Origin: Streptomyces venezuelae | GTDB lineage: Bacteria; Actinomycetota; Actinomycetes; Streptomycetales; Streptomycetaceae | Direction of reading: 5' to 3' | DNA: 64,000 nucleotides | NCBI RefSeq assembly: GCF_008642295.1 | Contig: NZ_CP029190.1 | Span: 7,113,501 to 7,177,500 of the forward strand | Position numbers and translations under genes: made by a program | Notes under the pieces: generated by a model | The model's input: only the letters and a program-made list of their open reading frames with translations | The model's database searches: none | Told to the model about the DNA's origin: nothing | Shown here: positions 34,501 through 42,476 of the stretch, piece by piece | Numbering within the stretch: the first letter of the stretch is position 1 | How the letters are laid out: every line of letters starts with the position of its first letter

Positions 34501-37019
34501 TCTTCGAACGCGGCCTCCACGAGGGCCATCCCCGGGTGGAACTCGACCGGTTCATCCCGCTGCTGCGCGGCGCCTTCCCGCTGCGGGCCGGCCGGCTCTC
34601 GCCCGGCTCCGCAACCCCCGACGACATCGGGCTCGTGGAGGCCCGCACCGTGGTGGACGGCCTGGAACTGGTCCGCCGGGCCACCCGCGACGGCCTGGTC
34701 CACTACCCGTACGGAGCCGAGGGCCTGCCCGAGGACGCGACCGACCCCCAGCGCGAGGCCATGGACGCGGAGCTGGCGAACCTGCTCGACCTCCACGACG
34801 CACTGGCCGACCTCGCCGTGGCCGAGAGCACCCACCAGACCCTGCTCGGCAACCCCGAACGCGCCGCCGCCACCCTGGACGCATACGCCAAGGAAGGCTT
34901 CCCGCCGGAGCCGGAGGTGGTACGGACACCCCGCCGCGGCACCACCCTCACCCACCGGCTGGCCCTCCAGTTCACCCCCGGCCTCGGCCCCGACCACGGC
35001 GCCGGCGCAGCCGGCCGCAACAGCCCCCGGGCCCGCGCCGAACCCGCCGTCAACGACTGGCTCACCGGTCTGCTGCCGGACCCGGAGGACGTGGCCGCCC
35101 TGGTCACCTGGACCGACCCGGTCTCCGGCGCCCCGCGCGACCGGGTGGTCACCCAGAAGGAGCTGGGACTCCAGGCGATCGAGCTGCTCTGGGCGGTCCG
35201 GCCGGCCGGCGAGGCCACCATGAGCGACCTCGACGACCGCATCGTCCGCGAGGTCCTCGGCTCTCCCGCCCCGCCCCGGCCGGACGCCCGCCCGGTCATC
35301 CACTACACCCGCCGCATCCCGGAGAAGATCGGCTTCTTCGAACTGTCGCCACTGATCGGCGCGTTGCGCACCCTGCTGACCACCTCGCGCCCACTGTGCG
35401 CCACCGACCTGGTGCCCGGAGCCGGGACGGCCCCCGTGGACCGCACCGCCGACGAGGCCGTGCACCTGCACCGGGAACGCCCCGCCAAGGTCCTGGAATC
35501 CCTCACCGCGCTGGGGAACCGCACCGAGGAGTTCCGCGACACACTCCGGGCGCTGCTGCCGGCCACCGCAGACCCCACCCCCGCCGCCCGGGCCGAACTG
35601 CTGAGGCTCATCGACGAGTTCCTCGGCCGGTACGCGGATCTCGCCGCCGGAGCCGGCCGGTTCGGCCTGCTCCGCAGCGGCTGGGCCGAACTCGCCGCAT
35701 GGCGCCGCGAGGTCTTCACCGAGCTGCTCGCGGCTGCCGCCCGTACCGCCGACCGGATGGACCGCGCCCTCCACCGGGCCGACGTCCTGCTGGGGGAGTA
35801 CGACGAGCTCCCCAGAGGCACCCCGGACGCCGAGCGGTACCGCCTCCTCCGCGGGGTCGAACGGCTGCTGACCACCGTCCCGGCCGACCCCACCCCCGCG
35901 ACCCCCGCCCTGTTCCGGTCCCTCCTGCTCTCCCGGCGCCGGGAGTTCGCCGACCGGCAGGCCGGCCTCGCCGCGGTACAGCGGACCGTCCGCACCACCC
36001 TGTCGGGCCTGCTCGCCGAGGTCTCCGCACTGCTGCCGCTCGATGCCTTCGAGCACGAGGGGCTCGACCTCGCCCCGTACGGCGACCGGGTGGTCGGCCA
36101 GGCCCGCGAGCTCCTCACCCGCAGCCAGGACCTGCTCAAGGACATCACCGGCCGCATCGGCGGCGCCGAGGAGGCGCTCCGCGCGTATGACGCGGCCGTC
36201 ACCGGACCCGACCGGGTCCGCGCCGGACTGGACGCACTGAAGGCCCAGCTCGGCGAAGACGTGCTCGCGGTACCGGAGTTCACCCCCTCCGAGGCGCTCG
36301 CCGAGGACTGGCGGACCGCCCTCGAATACAGCGACCGGCTCCTCGCCCACCTCCGGACCGACCCGCCCGCACCCCGCAGCTTCCCCGTCGAGGACTGGCT
36401 GCACGGCATGGCCCGGATCCGCGAGGCCCCCCGGCTCTGGGAGAAGACGGTGGTCCTCGCGGACGCGCTGAACGGCTACGGCGGCCTCACCGTCACCCGG
36501 GAGGAGCCCCGCCTGATCCCCGTCCAGCTGCCCCACCGCCCCGACGACCACTGGCTCGCCATGGAGTTCCCCCGGGACCCGCGGCGGCGCCGGCCGCTCA
36601 CCGAGGACCGCGTCCTGTACACCGCGCACTACGCCGCCCCGACCGCGCAGCCGCGGCCCCGCGCCCCCGAAGCCTGCGGACTCCTCCTCGACGAATGGAC
36701 CGAAATGGTCCCGGCCGGCCAGGAGACCACCGGGATCGCCGTCCATTACGACGGCCCGGACTCCGAGCCCCCGCAGGCCATGCTGCTGGTCGCACCGCCG
36801 CGCCCGGACGGCGACTGGACCACCGGGGACCTGCTCGCCGCGATCACCGACACCTTCGACCTGACCCGCGCCCGCGCCGTGGAACCCGCCCACCTGGAGG
36901 ACACCGCGTACGCCCAGCTGCTGCCCGCCACGGTCCTGTCCGCGACCCGCAAACCGATCACCGTCAGCACGGACCTGGCGCTCGGCAACCTCCGCTGGAA
37001 GGCGACGGCCCATGACTGA
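31581..37019 (+). CDS. Giant uncharacterised protein (1,812 aa) with internal Gly-Thr-Ser repeat
   Basis: GTG 31581 overlaps the previous stop by eight bases. The N-terminus HPVLLGPVRLETRFTATELL and following RIFPDEWSVDSLQP, with an AYWTALWRAAG repeat (also seen as AYWTAVWQAHG about 80 residues later), define the opening domain. Residues about 815-860 are a run of GTGTST units, after which a second large region follows, with helical stretches near 1,340-1,560 that could be coiled coils. There is no signal peptide and no enzymatic motif. It is probably the largest structural component of the operon's product. The function of the family is unknown to me. Confidence 0.7.
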   Translation: MAELTRTHPVLLGPVRLETRFTATELLVRIFPDEWSVDSLQPLPTRAELGAVTAYWTALWRAAGDPGAERAAWQELTRRVAQGRAAHLLRTHVPANPSDRPSGLQEGTTVLVITSAGALPAEDRPPTVAYWTAVWQAHGDRVRVRAADAALLAAVGPGRAAAVRARPPAGLEAAPLTAADRVAVAFLVLAPPPDAEVAPQSWTRAAEAVLLPDRFEVFGYREGRLVCRATGAPVSGPLAVGPDPATERDEQLKVNEATGALRVPPALAWLTDFDAAVAAGMAVRIPLDDTLRQGLHRLVVLGLRTGATAEESAEQLAELIGHQIRSPAGFALLPQGTPTNNSEHAAAGPDPRREAEAARRAAHGTAAASPDAAAGPDAAAGPDPGGRAARTDGRWLAELLGIDPATLAGAPHTDHTDLDEARAANTALWPATWGNHLRTTLHPLIAEETIEQTRAFFLRNVSGRGPLPVVRIGRQPYGILVTTAFGQLTWPAPDTHRAGLHRMLTTAAADWMQATGKVARLGTAAHDTHRQLLDILALHPASAEFHQRYAQSVDDLFNRENLGGQGHLVVSALERLQMAEPVRALLTRLGAGGTGPAPDPDLLGRLFVDGQHPLLGPLVDDRPPSETRPVRPYTTAPARNYLHWLAEHAGTDLEAVRQETGFEGDARPAALLYLLLRHAVLLAWVETGRRLARAQGLPVPSPADPPFVHIADDPAHPEVRLPSESRYRQLYAPAPDITGNGEPLHRHIPRALAAGHPATAELADIVEALQLLAGLPTARLERLLTEHLDCATYRLDAWRLGLATEKLMDLRYGTDGTGTGTSTGTGTSTGTGTGTSTGTGTSTGTGTGTSTGTGTSTGTGSPRRGLHLGAYGWLEDVVPRTEPPAEVPVPEELRPVFQADTLPHDPRNGGWIHAPSPAQATTAAVLRAGYLANGHREGTAAFAVDLGSRRVRTALALLDGLRQGQSPGAMLGRIFERGLHEGHPRVELDRFIPLLRGAFPLRAGRLSPGSATPDDIGLVEARTVVDGLELVRRATRDGLVHYPYGAEGLPEDATDPQREAMDAELANLLDLHDALADLAVAESTHQTLLGNPERAAATLDAYAKEGFPPEPEVVRTPRRGTTLTHRLALQFTPGLGPDHGAGAAGRNSPRARAEPAVNDWLTGLLPDPEDVAALVTWTDPVSGAPRDRVVTQKELGLQAIELLWAVRPAGEATMSDLDDRIVREVLGSPAPPRPDARPVIHYTRRIPEKIGFFELSPLIGALRTLLTTSRPLCATDLVPGAGTAPVDRTADEAVHLHRERPAKVLESLTALGNRTEEFRDTLRALLPATADPTPAARAELLRLIDEFLGRYADLAAGAGRFGLLRSGWAELAAWRREVFTELLAAAARTADRMDRALHRADVLLGEYDELPRGTPDAERYRLLRGVERLLTTVPADPTPATPALFRSLLLSRRREFADRQAGLAAVQRTVRTTLSGLLAEVSALLPLDAFEHEGLDLAPYGDRVVGQARELLTRSQDLLKDITGRIGGAEEALRAYDAAVTGPDRVRAGLDALKAQLGEDVLAVPEFTPSEALAEDWRTALEYSDRLLAHLRTDPPAPRSFPVEDWLHGMARIREAPRLWEKTVVLADALNGYGGLTVTREEPRLIPVQLPHRPDDHWLAMEFPRDPRRRRPLTEDRVLYTAHYAAPTAQPRPRAPEACGLLLDEWTEMVPAGQETTGIAVHYDGPDSEPPQAMLLVAPPRPDGDWTTGDLLAAITDTFDLTRARAVEPAHLEDTAYAQLLPATVLSATRKPITVSTDLALGNLRWKATAHD
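34025..34160 (+). repeat. In-frame minisatellite encoding Gly-Thr-Ser repeats
   Basis: Units of ACCGGCACCGGCACGAGC and shorter variants repeat with a basic six-base period, in multiples of 18 and 24, entirely in frame inside the 1,812-aa gene. They encode a flexible GTGTST linker and would be prone to length change by slippage without frameshift when whole units are gained or lost. Confidence 0.85.
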
Positions 37020-38904
37020 ACCGGCCCGGATCGAGTTCCCGCTCGCCCTGGACGAGCGGCACGAGCCCACCGTGGGCATCTGGAACCGCCTGGAGGGGCG
37101 GCCCCGTACCGCCGACTTCGCGGCAGCCCTGCGGGCGGAGATCCGCGACCCGCTGTGGCTGCTGACCCGGCAGTGGCAGCTCGGCGAATTCCGCGCCTCG
37201 GACGCCGGCTCACCGGTGACCGCCACCTATTCGGTGGCCGCCGCCCCGCCCACCCGGTACCGGCCGCCGGCCGGCCCGGTGGAACCGCTGCCCGACGGCC
37301 GGCCGCTGGAATCCGTGGCCGAACGCCGAAGCCTGGCGTTCCGCTTCGGCCCGGACCCGGTCTCCTTCGATCTGCGGCTGACCATGGGCCACCGCTGGCT
37401 GAAGATGATCCGCGATCTGCAGCTGGCCGCGGTCGAGGACTTCCGCGGACAGTACGTCGCCCGCTACCCGGTCGCCCTGCCCGATCCCGAGGACCCCGCG
37501 GACACCCCGCGGGCCGCCCACCCGCAGGTGTGGGCCACCCTCCAGGCCGCTGCCGGCCGCCAGATGGACGGCTATCTGCTCTACCGGCACCTCAAGGACG
37601 GCAGCGGCCACCAGGCCTCGGACGGCATCGTCAACGTCCTGCACCTCCACTACGCGGAACTCAACGCACTGGGACGGGAGTTCACCGCCTGGTTCGACGC
37701 CCTGATCGACCAGCCGGCCGCCGCACCGGCCTGGGACCCCGCCCGTCTCGAACACCGGTTCTCCGTCGCCGCCGCGACCCCGGACGGCGAACAGGTCCTG
37801 ACCGCCCCCGAGTACCCGGGCGGCGAACTGGACTGGCACGCCTTCTCGGTGGACCACCGCGAACCGCTCGGCGGCACCCCGCCCGCCCCCGCACCCGTCC
37901 ACCGCACGGTGTTCCCCACCCCGGTCCGGTTCTCCGGGATGCCACTGCCCCGCTGGTGGGCGGTGGAGGACGGGCGCACCAACTTCGCGGCGGTCCGTCC
38001 GGACAGCACCGACCTGGCCCGGCTGATCTTCCTGGAGTTCGCCCTGGTCTACAGCAACGACTGGTACCAGCTGCCGTGCGACCTGCCCTCCGGCACCCTG
38101 GCGTCGGTGCGCGGGCTGTGCGTGACGGACGTGTTCGGCATGAAGCAGTGGATCAACCCGGCCGCCACGGCGACCGGCGACCCGCGCCGGCGCTGGTCGA
38201 TGTTCACCCTGGACCCGGTGGAGGTCCCGGCCGGGCCGGGCGGGGAGCCGGTGCCCCCGGCCGTCGAGAGCCCGCGGTACCTGCTGCTGCCGCCGGGAGC
38301 GCCCGCCGTCGCGGACGGACCGGTACTGGAGGAGGTGCTGCTGGTCCGCGACGAACAGGCCAACCTGGTCTGGGGACTGGAGCAGACGGTCCGCACGGCG
38401 ACCGGCGAACCCCGCCGGGGCAGCGAGATGTCCGCCGAGAGCACGGCACACCGACGCAGCCTCCAGGACCCGCCGGCGCCCGGGACCCCACCGCGCGCCG
38501 CGGTGGCGTACCGGGCGATGAACTCCGTGCCCGAGCACTGGATCCCCTTCATCGCCGTCCACACCGGCGAGGACCGCCGCTCGGTACGACTCCAGCGGGC
38601 CGCGATGCCGCACGCTGTCGACCGTACGTCGGTCCGGCCCCGGACGGAGCTGCTGCGGGAGGGCCTGGACGTGCTGCCGCCGGCCCGGCCGCGGTCCTAC
38701 TACGTCAACGAGGAGGAGGTCCCCCAGGGGGGCTCCCGGCTGACGGTGGCCTTCAACCGGACCCGCGGGGAGGACGGCCGGGTGACCGTCTGGCTGAGTG
38801 CCCGCCGGGGGGCCGGCCGCGGCGAGGTTTCCAGCGGCCTGGCCTTCGACCACCTGGTCCCGACCCTCAAGCCCGCAGCCTCCGACGGGACAATGGACCG
38901 ATGA
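37012..38904 (+). CDS. Uncharacterised protein (630 aa) of the DUF6603 operon
   Basis: Begins MTEPARIEFPLALDE with ATG 37012 inside the end of the giant gene. Near residue 45 is RDPLWLLTRQWQLGEFRASD followed by AGSPVTA, a motif I recall from uncharacterised proteins accompanying such giant partners. There is no signal peptide or membrane segment. The C-terminus has beta segments (SRLTVAFNRTRGEDGRVTVWL). The function is unknown; its constant place among the giants suggests it is a structural or adaptor part. Confidence 0.7.
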   Translation: MTEPARIEFPLALDERHEPTVGIWNRLEGRPRTADFAAALRAEIRDPLWLLTRQWQLGEFRASDAGSPVTATYSVAAAPPTRYRPPAGPVEPLPDGRPLESVAERRSLAFRFGPDPVSFDLRLTMGHRWLKMIRDLQLAAVEDFRGQYVARYPVALPDPEDPADTPRAAHPQVWATLQAAAGRQMDGYLLYRHLKDGSGHQASDGIVNVLHLHYAELNALGREFTAWFDALIDQPAAAPAWDPARLEHRFSVAAATPDGEQVLTAPEYPGGELDWHAFSVDHREPLGGTPPAPAPVHRTVFPTPVRFSGMPLPRWWAVEDGRTNFAAVRPDSTDLARLIFLEFALVYSNDWYQLPCDLPSGTLASVRGLCVTDVFGMKQWINPAATATGDPRRRWSMFTLDPVEVPAGPGGEPVPPAVESPRYLLLPPGAPAVADGPVLEEVLLVRDEQANLVWGLEQTVRTATGEPRRGSEMSAESTAHRRSLQDPPAPGTPPRAAVAYRAMNSVPEHWIPFIAVHTGEDRRSVRLQRAAMPHAVDRTSVRPRTELLREGLDVLPPARPRSYYVNEEEVPQGGSRLTVAFNRTRGEDGRVTVWLSARRGAGRGEVSSGLAFDHLVPTLKPAASDGTMDR

Positions 38905-39275
38905 CGCTCGAAGAAGGCCAGCGGGTGAAGCTGGCAGCAGATCTGAGACTGACCGGGTCGGTCGTAGCGGCCGGGGTCGGCTCTCTCTCCCTGGCCTCCG
39001 GCACCGAGGGCACCGTCGAACGTGTGGACGAGCCCCAGGAGCTGCAACAGAGCCACGAGGTCGGCGAATACGTACGGCTGAAGTCGCTTCTCGACGACTT
39101 CGGCCACCAGATGCCCCCGGCGAGCAGGAAGCAGCTCGAAGAGCAGATCGGCGCCCTGGAGCCGGACTGGATCGCCCACCAGCAGCAACAGCCCCGGGTG
39201 ACGGTCCGGGTCCGCCTCGACAACGGGTTTGTGCTCGAGGACGCTCACGAGGACGTCTTCACCCCGGATGCCTGA
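38901..39275 (+). CDS. Small conserved partner protein (124 aa)
   Basis: ATG 38901 overlaps the previous stop (ATGA). Residues 1-45 form small beta strands (GQRVKLAADLRLTGSVVAAG, SGTEGTVERVDE), with an SH3-like look (VKL, GTEGTV), followed by a helical KSLLDDFGHQMPPASRKQLE region and the C-terminal strand VTVRVRLDNGFVLEDAHED. Such short barrels bind proteins. Function unknown; its stop overlaps the downstream membrane-protein start by eight bases, so that gene is also coupled. Confidence 0.68.
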   Translation: MTLEEGQRVKLAADLRLTGSVVAAGVGSLSLASGTEGTVERVDEPQELQQSHEVGEYVRLKSLLDDFGHQMPPASRKQLEEQIGALEPDWIAHQQQQPRVTVRVRLDNGFVLEDAHEDVFTPDA

Positions 39276-40497
39276 CTCCGCGACACCGGTGGAACCCGCC
39301 CGGCCGGCGCGCCGCGACCGGGTCCACCGGCTGCTGCCGCCGGTCGTCGCATGGGTGATCGCGAACCTCGTCACTTGGCTGGTCGCGAAACAATCGGTTG
39401 CCGCCGATGGATCCGCGGTGGCCTTCTGGTCCACGGATGCCCGTGACCGCTGGGATTCCGCCCACTACCTGTCGATCGCCCACACCGGCTACGAGATGTT
39501 CTGGTGCCGGGAACGCCATCCGGACTTTCGCGACGTCATATGCGGAAACGTTGCCTGGTTTCCCGGCTACCCGATGTCGGTCCGGGTCGTTTCCGCCACC
39601 GGTCTGTCCTACGAGTTTTCCGCCGTACTCATCGCCGAGCTGTCCCTGCTCGGCATGTTCGCGGTGCTGTGGTGGCTGCTCGGTGCCCGGCTCGGCTGGT
39701 CCACCGGCCTGACCCTCGCCATCGGTACGGTGTTTCCCGGTGGTGTCTATTTCCATGCGATCTTCCCGATCGCCACCGGAACGCTGGCGCTGCTGGTCTG
39801 TATCGCCGGTGTGAAGCGCGGCTCTTGGGCGCTCTCCGCTGCCGGTGGTTGTGTGGCGGTCGCCTGCCATCCCGTTGGCGCGGTCGCCATCGGCATGCTC
39901 CTCCTGAGCGCCTTCTTCGCCTGGCAAGGGGACCCGTGGCCGCGCAGGCTCGCGAAGGCCGGACTGTCGGCGGCGGTCGCCGGCTGCGGGCTGATCTGGG
40001 TCAAATGGCTGATGTGGCGGGCGACGGGCCGCTGGGACGCGTACGAGGTCATCCAGGAGTCCAGCTACGGACAGGGCGAGCTGCGCCGGCCGTTCGAGGA
40101 GATGGGGAAGGCGTACGGATTTCCGTTCAGCGACTGGTACCGGCCCGAGGGGCAGCTGTCCTGGCTGGTGGAGCACAGCCTTGCCGCGCACCGGCCCCAA
40201 CTCTGGCTGAACATCGCCTTCATCCTGCTGATCCTGGCGACGGCCGCAGTGCGACTGGTCCGGAACCGTCGGCTCGAGGTCGAAGAATGGGCTGCCTTGG
40301 TCCTGGTGGTGGAAATCTTTCTGCTGCCCTTCCTCGCCGGCGCCGAGATGTCGTGGTACCGCAACCATGCGCAGATGTTCGTCGGGCTGGTTCTGGTCAG
40401 GCGCATGCCCCGCTGGGTTCAGGTGGCACTGCTGGCATGCTGCTCGATCCAGTACGTCCTGCTGACGGTGATGTTCTTCGGCGGCGTACTGGTGTGA
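39268..40497 (+). CDS. Polytopic membrane protein, mannosyltransferase (PIG-V/GT-C)-like
   Basis: 409 residues with about nine hydrophobic segments, for example VVAWVIANLVTWLVA, ELSLLGMFAVLWWLLG, TGTLALLVCIAG, VAIGMLLLSAFFAWQ and LWLNIAFILLILATAAV. An acidic first loop (STDARDRWDSAHYLSIAHTG) and the following VAWFPGYP are typical of GT-C enzymes that transfer sugars from polyprenyl phosphate. Codon third positions contain more T and A than the neighbours, so the gene may be a later arrival. ATG 39268 overlaps the small operon protein. The convergent GT2 gene could supply a lipid-linked donor. Confidence 0.72.
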   Translation: MPDSATPVEPARPARRDRVHRLLPPVVAWVIANLVTWLVAKQSVAADGSAVAFWSTDARDRWDSAHYLSIAHTGYEMFWCRERHPDFRDVICGNVAWFPGYPMSVRVVSATGLSYEFSAVLIAELSLLGMFAVLWWLLGARLGWSTGLTLAIGTVFPGGVYFHAIFPIATGTLALLVCIAGVKRGSWALSAAGGCVAVACHPVGAVAIGMLLLSAFFAWQGDPWPRRLAKAGLSAAVAGCGLIWVKWLMWRATGRWDAYEVIQESSYGQGELRRPFEEMGKAYGFPFSDWYRPEGQLSWLVEHSLAAHRPQLWLNIAFILLILATAAVRLVRNRRLEVEEWAALVLVVEIFLLPFLAGAEMSWYRNHAQMFVGLVLVRRMPRWVQVALLACCSIQYVLLTVMFFGGVLV

Positions 40498-40510
40498 CCG
40501 GCGGAGAAAC

Positions 40511-41503
40511 CTACTGCGGTACTTCGTCCGTGTCGCGGGCGACGCAATACGTCGGCCGGGCCTGCACGGCCGTGTGAATGCGGGCCACGTACTCGCCGAG
40601 CATTCCCAGGCAGAAGAGCTGGACCGCGCCGAAGAACAGGACGGTGATGATCAGGGAGGTCCAGCCGGGCAGGGTGCTGCCCGCGGCGTAGACGATCAGG
40701 GTCCAGACGAGAAACGCGAGGCAGACGACGAGACTGAAGGCGCCGATCGCGGTCGCCAGACGCAGCGGGACCACCGAGAAGCTGGTGACGCTGTCCCATG
40801 CCAGGAGGATCATCTTGCGCACCGGATATTTGGTGGTGCCCGCCACCCGCTCCGCGCGCCGGTAGGCGATCTGGCCGCTGGGGAAGCCGAGCCAGGGAAT
40901 GAGCAGGCGGTAGACCTGCTGCTGGTCGGGGAGGGTCTTGAGGGTGTCGACTACGGGGCGGGACAGCAGACGGAAGTCGCCGGCGTGGGCGGGGACGAAG
41001 GTGCCGGCCAGGCGGCGCATCAGCCAGTAGTAGACGGCGGCCGTCCGGCGTTTGAACCCGGTGTCGGCCGAGCGGTCGATCCGGACGCCGTGGACGATGT
41101 CCAGACCGTCCGAACGGGCCAAGGCGAGCATCTCGGGGATGACTTCCGGCGGATCCTGGAGGTCGGCGTCGATGCTGACCACATGGGCGCCACGGGCACG
41201 GTGCAGCCCGGCGGTGAGGGCGGCCTGATGGCCGCTGTTGCGCCGGAGGGTCACGATCCGGAGCTCGGGCCACAGCGCGTGCAGATCCTCCAGTACACCG
41301 GGGGTCCCGTCGGTCGAGCCGTCGTCCACGGCGAGGACCTCGTACGGTTCGCCGCACGCGTCCAGGACCGGGCGCAGCCGCGCCGCGAGAGCGGGCAGGG
41401 CCTCCTCCTCGTTGAAGACGGGGACCACGACGGACAGGGCGATGGAACTCCCGCGCGTGTCATGCACAGCAGTCATGATGGGGGAAGCGACTCGGCCCGG
41501 CAT
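40511..41503 (-). CDS. Family-2 glycosyltransferase, polyprenyl-phosphate sugar transferase type (GtrB/DPM-like)
   Basis: 330 residues. The GT-A core has LSVVVPVFNEEEALP, VLAVDDGSTDGTP (nucleotide-sugar site), VVSIDADLQDPPEV with the DxD-type metal site, and QVYRLLIPWLGFPSG. Two C-terminal membrane helices (AFSLVVCLAFLVWTLIVYAA and LIITVLFFGAVQLFCLGML) give the GtrB/dolichol-P-mannose synthase topology: it makes polyprenyl-phosphate sugar at the membrane. Start at ATG 41503 or 41476; no strong ribosome site for either. It follows the MarR gene by ten bases, so the regulator probably controls it. Confidence 0.85.
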   Translation of the reverse strand: MPGRVASPIMTAVHDTRGSSIALSVVVPVFNEEEALPALAARLRPVLDACGEPYEVLAVDDGSTDGTPGVLEDLHALWPELRIVTLRRNSGHQAALTAGLHRARGAHVVSIDADLQDPPEVIPEMLALARSDGLDIVHGVRIDRSADTGFKRRTAAVYYWLMRRLAGTFVPAHAGDFRLLSRPVVDTLKTLPDQQQVYRLLIPWLGFPSGQIAYRRAERVAGTTKYPVRKMILLAWDSVTSFSVVPLRLATAIGAFSLVVCLAFLVWTLIVYAAGSTLPGWTSLIITVLFFGAVQLFCLGMLGEYVARIHTAVQARPTYCVARDTDEVPQ

Positions 41504-41513
41504 GCCGGGGAGC

Positions 41514-41987
41514 TCAGGTGTCGCAGGATTCCTCGAGGTAGGTGACGGCCAGCGTGCCGGCGCGGTCGAACCAGTCGGTGAGCACCGCGACCTCCGCGGG
41601 GGTGTACTGCGCGAAGAGTTCCGCGAGGCGCGCGTAGTACGGCTCGTACACGGTGCGGACGCGCTGAGCGGCGGTGGGGACGGCGACCACGCGGACGCGG
41701 CGGCGGTCGGCGGGGTCGGGCTGCCGGGTCACGTACCCGCCGCGTTCCAGCCGGTTGACGATCCCGGTGACGGCCCCCGTGGTGACATGGGCGCGGGCGG
41801 CGAGGTCGCCGGCGGTGACGGGGGAGTCGCCCGCCTGGAGGACGTACGCGAAGCAGATCAGATCCGTCGGGCTCAGGCCCAGGTGCCGGGCGAACTCCTG
41901 CTGGGCGACCATGCTCGTCGCGATCAGGTGGTCCATCGCGTGGATCGCGTCCGGAACGGAGGCGGCGGGACGGGTGGTGCCCTCCAT
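41514..41987 (-). CDS. MarR-family transcriptional regulator
   Basis: 157 residues. The winged helix is recognised by TAGDLAARAHVTTGAVTGIV (recognition helix) and the wing RGGYVTRQPDPADRRRVRVVA, with the DxR(R)R motif of MarR proteins. N- and C-terminal helices should form the dimer interface. ATG 41987 has AAGGG upstream. The promoter DNA carries a CTTA-N5-TAAG inverted repeat and is AT-rich, and the GT2 gene follows directly, so the likely role is autoregulation and control of that glycosyltransferase. Confidence 0.9.
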   Translation of the reverse strand: MEGTTRPAASVPDAIHAMDHLIATSMVAQQEFARHLGLSPTDLICFAYVLQAGDSPVTAGDLAARAHVTTGAVTGIVNRLERGGYVTRQPDPADRRRVRVVAVPTAAQRVRTVYEPYYARLAELFAQYTPAEVAVLTDWFDRAGTLAVTYLEESCDT

Positions 41988-42018
41988 TGAAAATCCCTTA
42001 GTGCGTGAGATAAATTTG

Positions 42019-42031
42019 CTTACCAGCTAAG
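42019..42031. promoter_or_regulatory. Probable MarR operator
   Basis: CTTACCAGCTAAG (arms CTTA/TAAG, spacer five) lies in an AT-rich patch 32 bases ahead of the MarR ATG. A second CTTAG at 41997-42001 pairs with the CTAAG at 42027-42031 over a longer distance. Position and symmetry fit an autoregulatory site. Confidence 0.55.
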
Positions 42032-42063
42032 ACATCATAGGTGGCAGCCGGGAGGGCCGACGG

Positions 42064-42366
42064 TTGAGCGGACACGGATACGACGAGGGGCACACGGTCG
42101 CCGGATGGGCGGGAACGGCCGTGGCCACCGTGGGGGCCGCGACGGCCGGCGTGGGCATCTGCGGCTGGACGCCGGGGATCTGGCTGGGGCTCGGCATCCT
42201 CGCGGCGGCGGCCCTGCTCACCTGGTCCCTGCACCTGGCGGGCTGGGGCAAGGCACCCGGCCCGCGCCCGACGCCGCACTGGGGCATGGGCACCCGCGAC
42301 CACGCCGCGCGCACCGGCCACTCCGAATGCCTCGGCTGCCGCCTGGCCGGCCGCGGCGGAATGTAG
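42064..42366 (+). CDS. HGxxPAAW-type small membrane protein
   Basis: 100 residues, starting with TTG 42064 (GGGAGGG 7 bases upstream). The N-terminus HGYDEGHTVAGW is the HGxxPAAW-family signature seen in many streptomycetes, followed by two hydrophobic segments (GTAVATVGAATAGVGICG, GIWLGLGILAAAALLTW) and a basic tail ending GCRLAGRGG. Function unknown. A short ORF in another frame over the same DNA is a shadow. Confidence 0.78.
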   Translation: MSGHGYDEGHTVAGWAGTAVATVGAATAGVGICGWTPGIWLGLGILAAAALLTWSLHLAGWGKAPGPRPTPHWGMGTRDHAARTGHSECLGCRLAGRGGM

Positions 42367-42476
42367 CAGGGTTTTCCGGGGGCGCCCGGGAATTTGTCCG
42401 ATGGTGATCGGGCTCCCGGCCGCGCACCCCGACGGCACTAGCGTTCCTTGCCATACCACGGAGCAAGGAGGGCACT

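Noticed and set aside
31380..37226. A 1,948-residue open frame on the minus strand opposite the giant operon genes
   Set aside because: It is a GC-driven antisense frame: Gly/Arg/Val-rich, no start site, no domain, while the plus strand carries well-formed overlapping genes with normal codon use.
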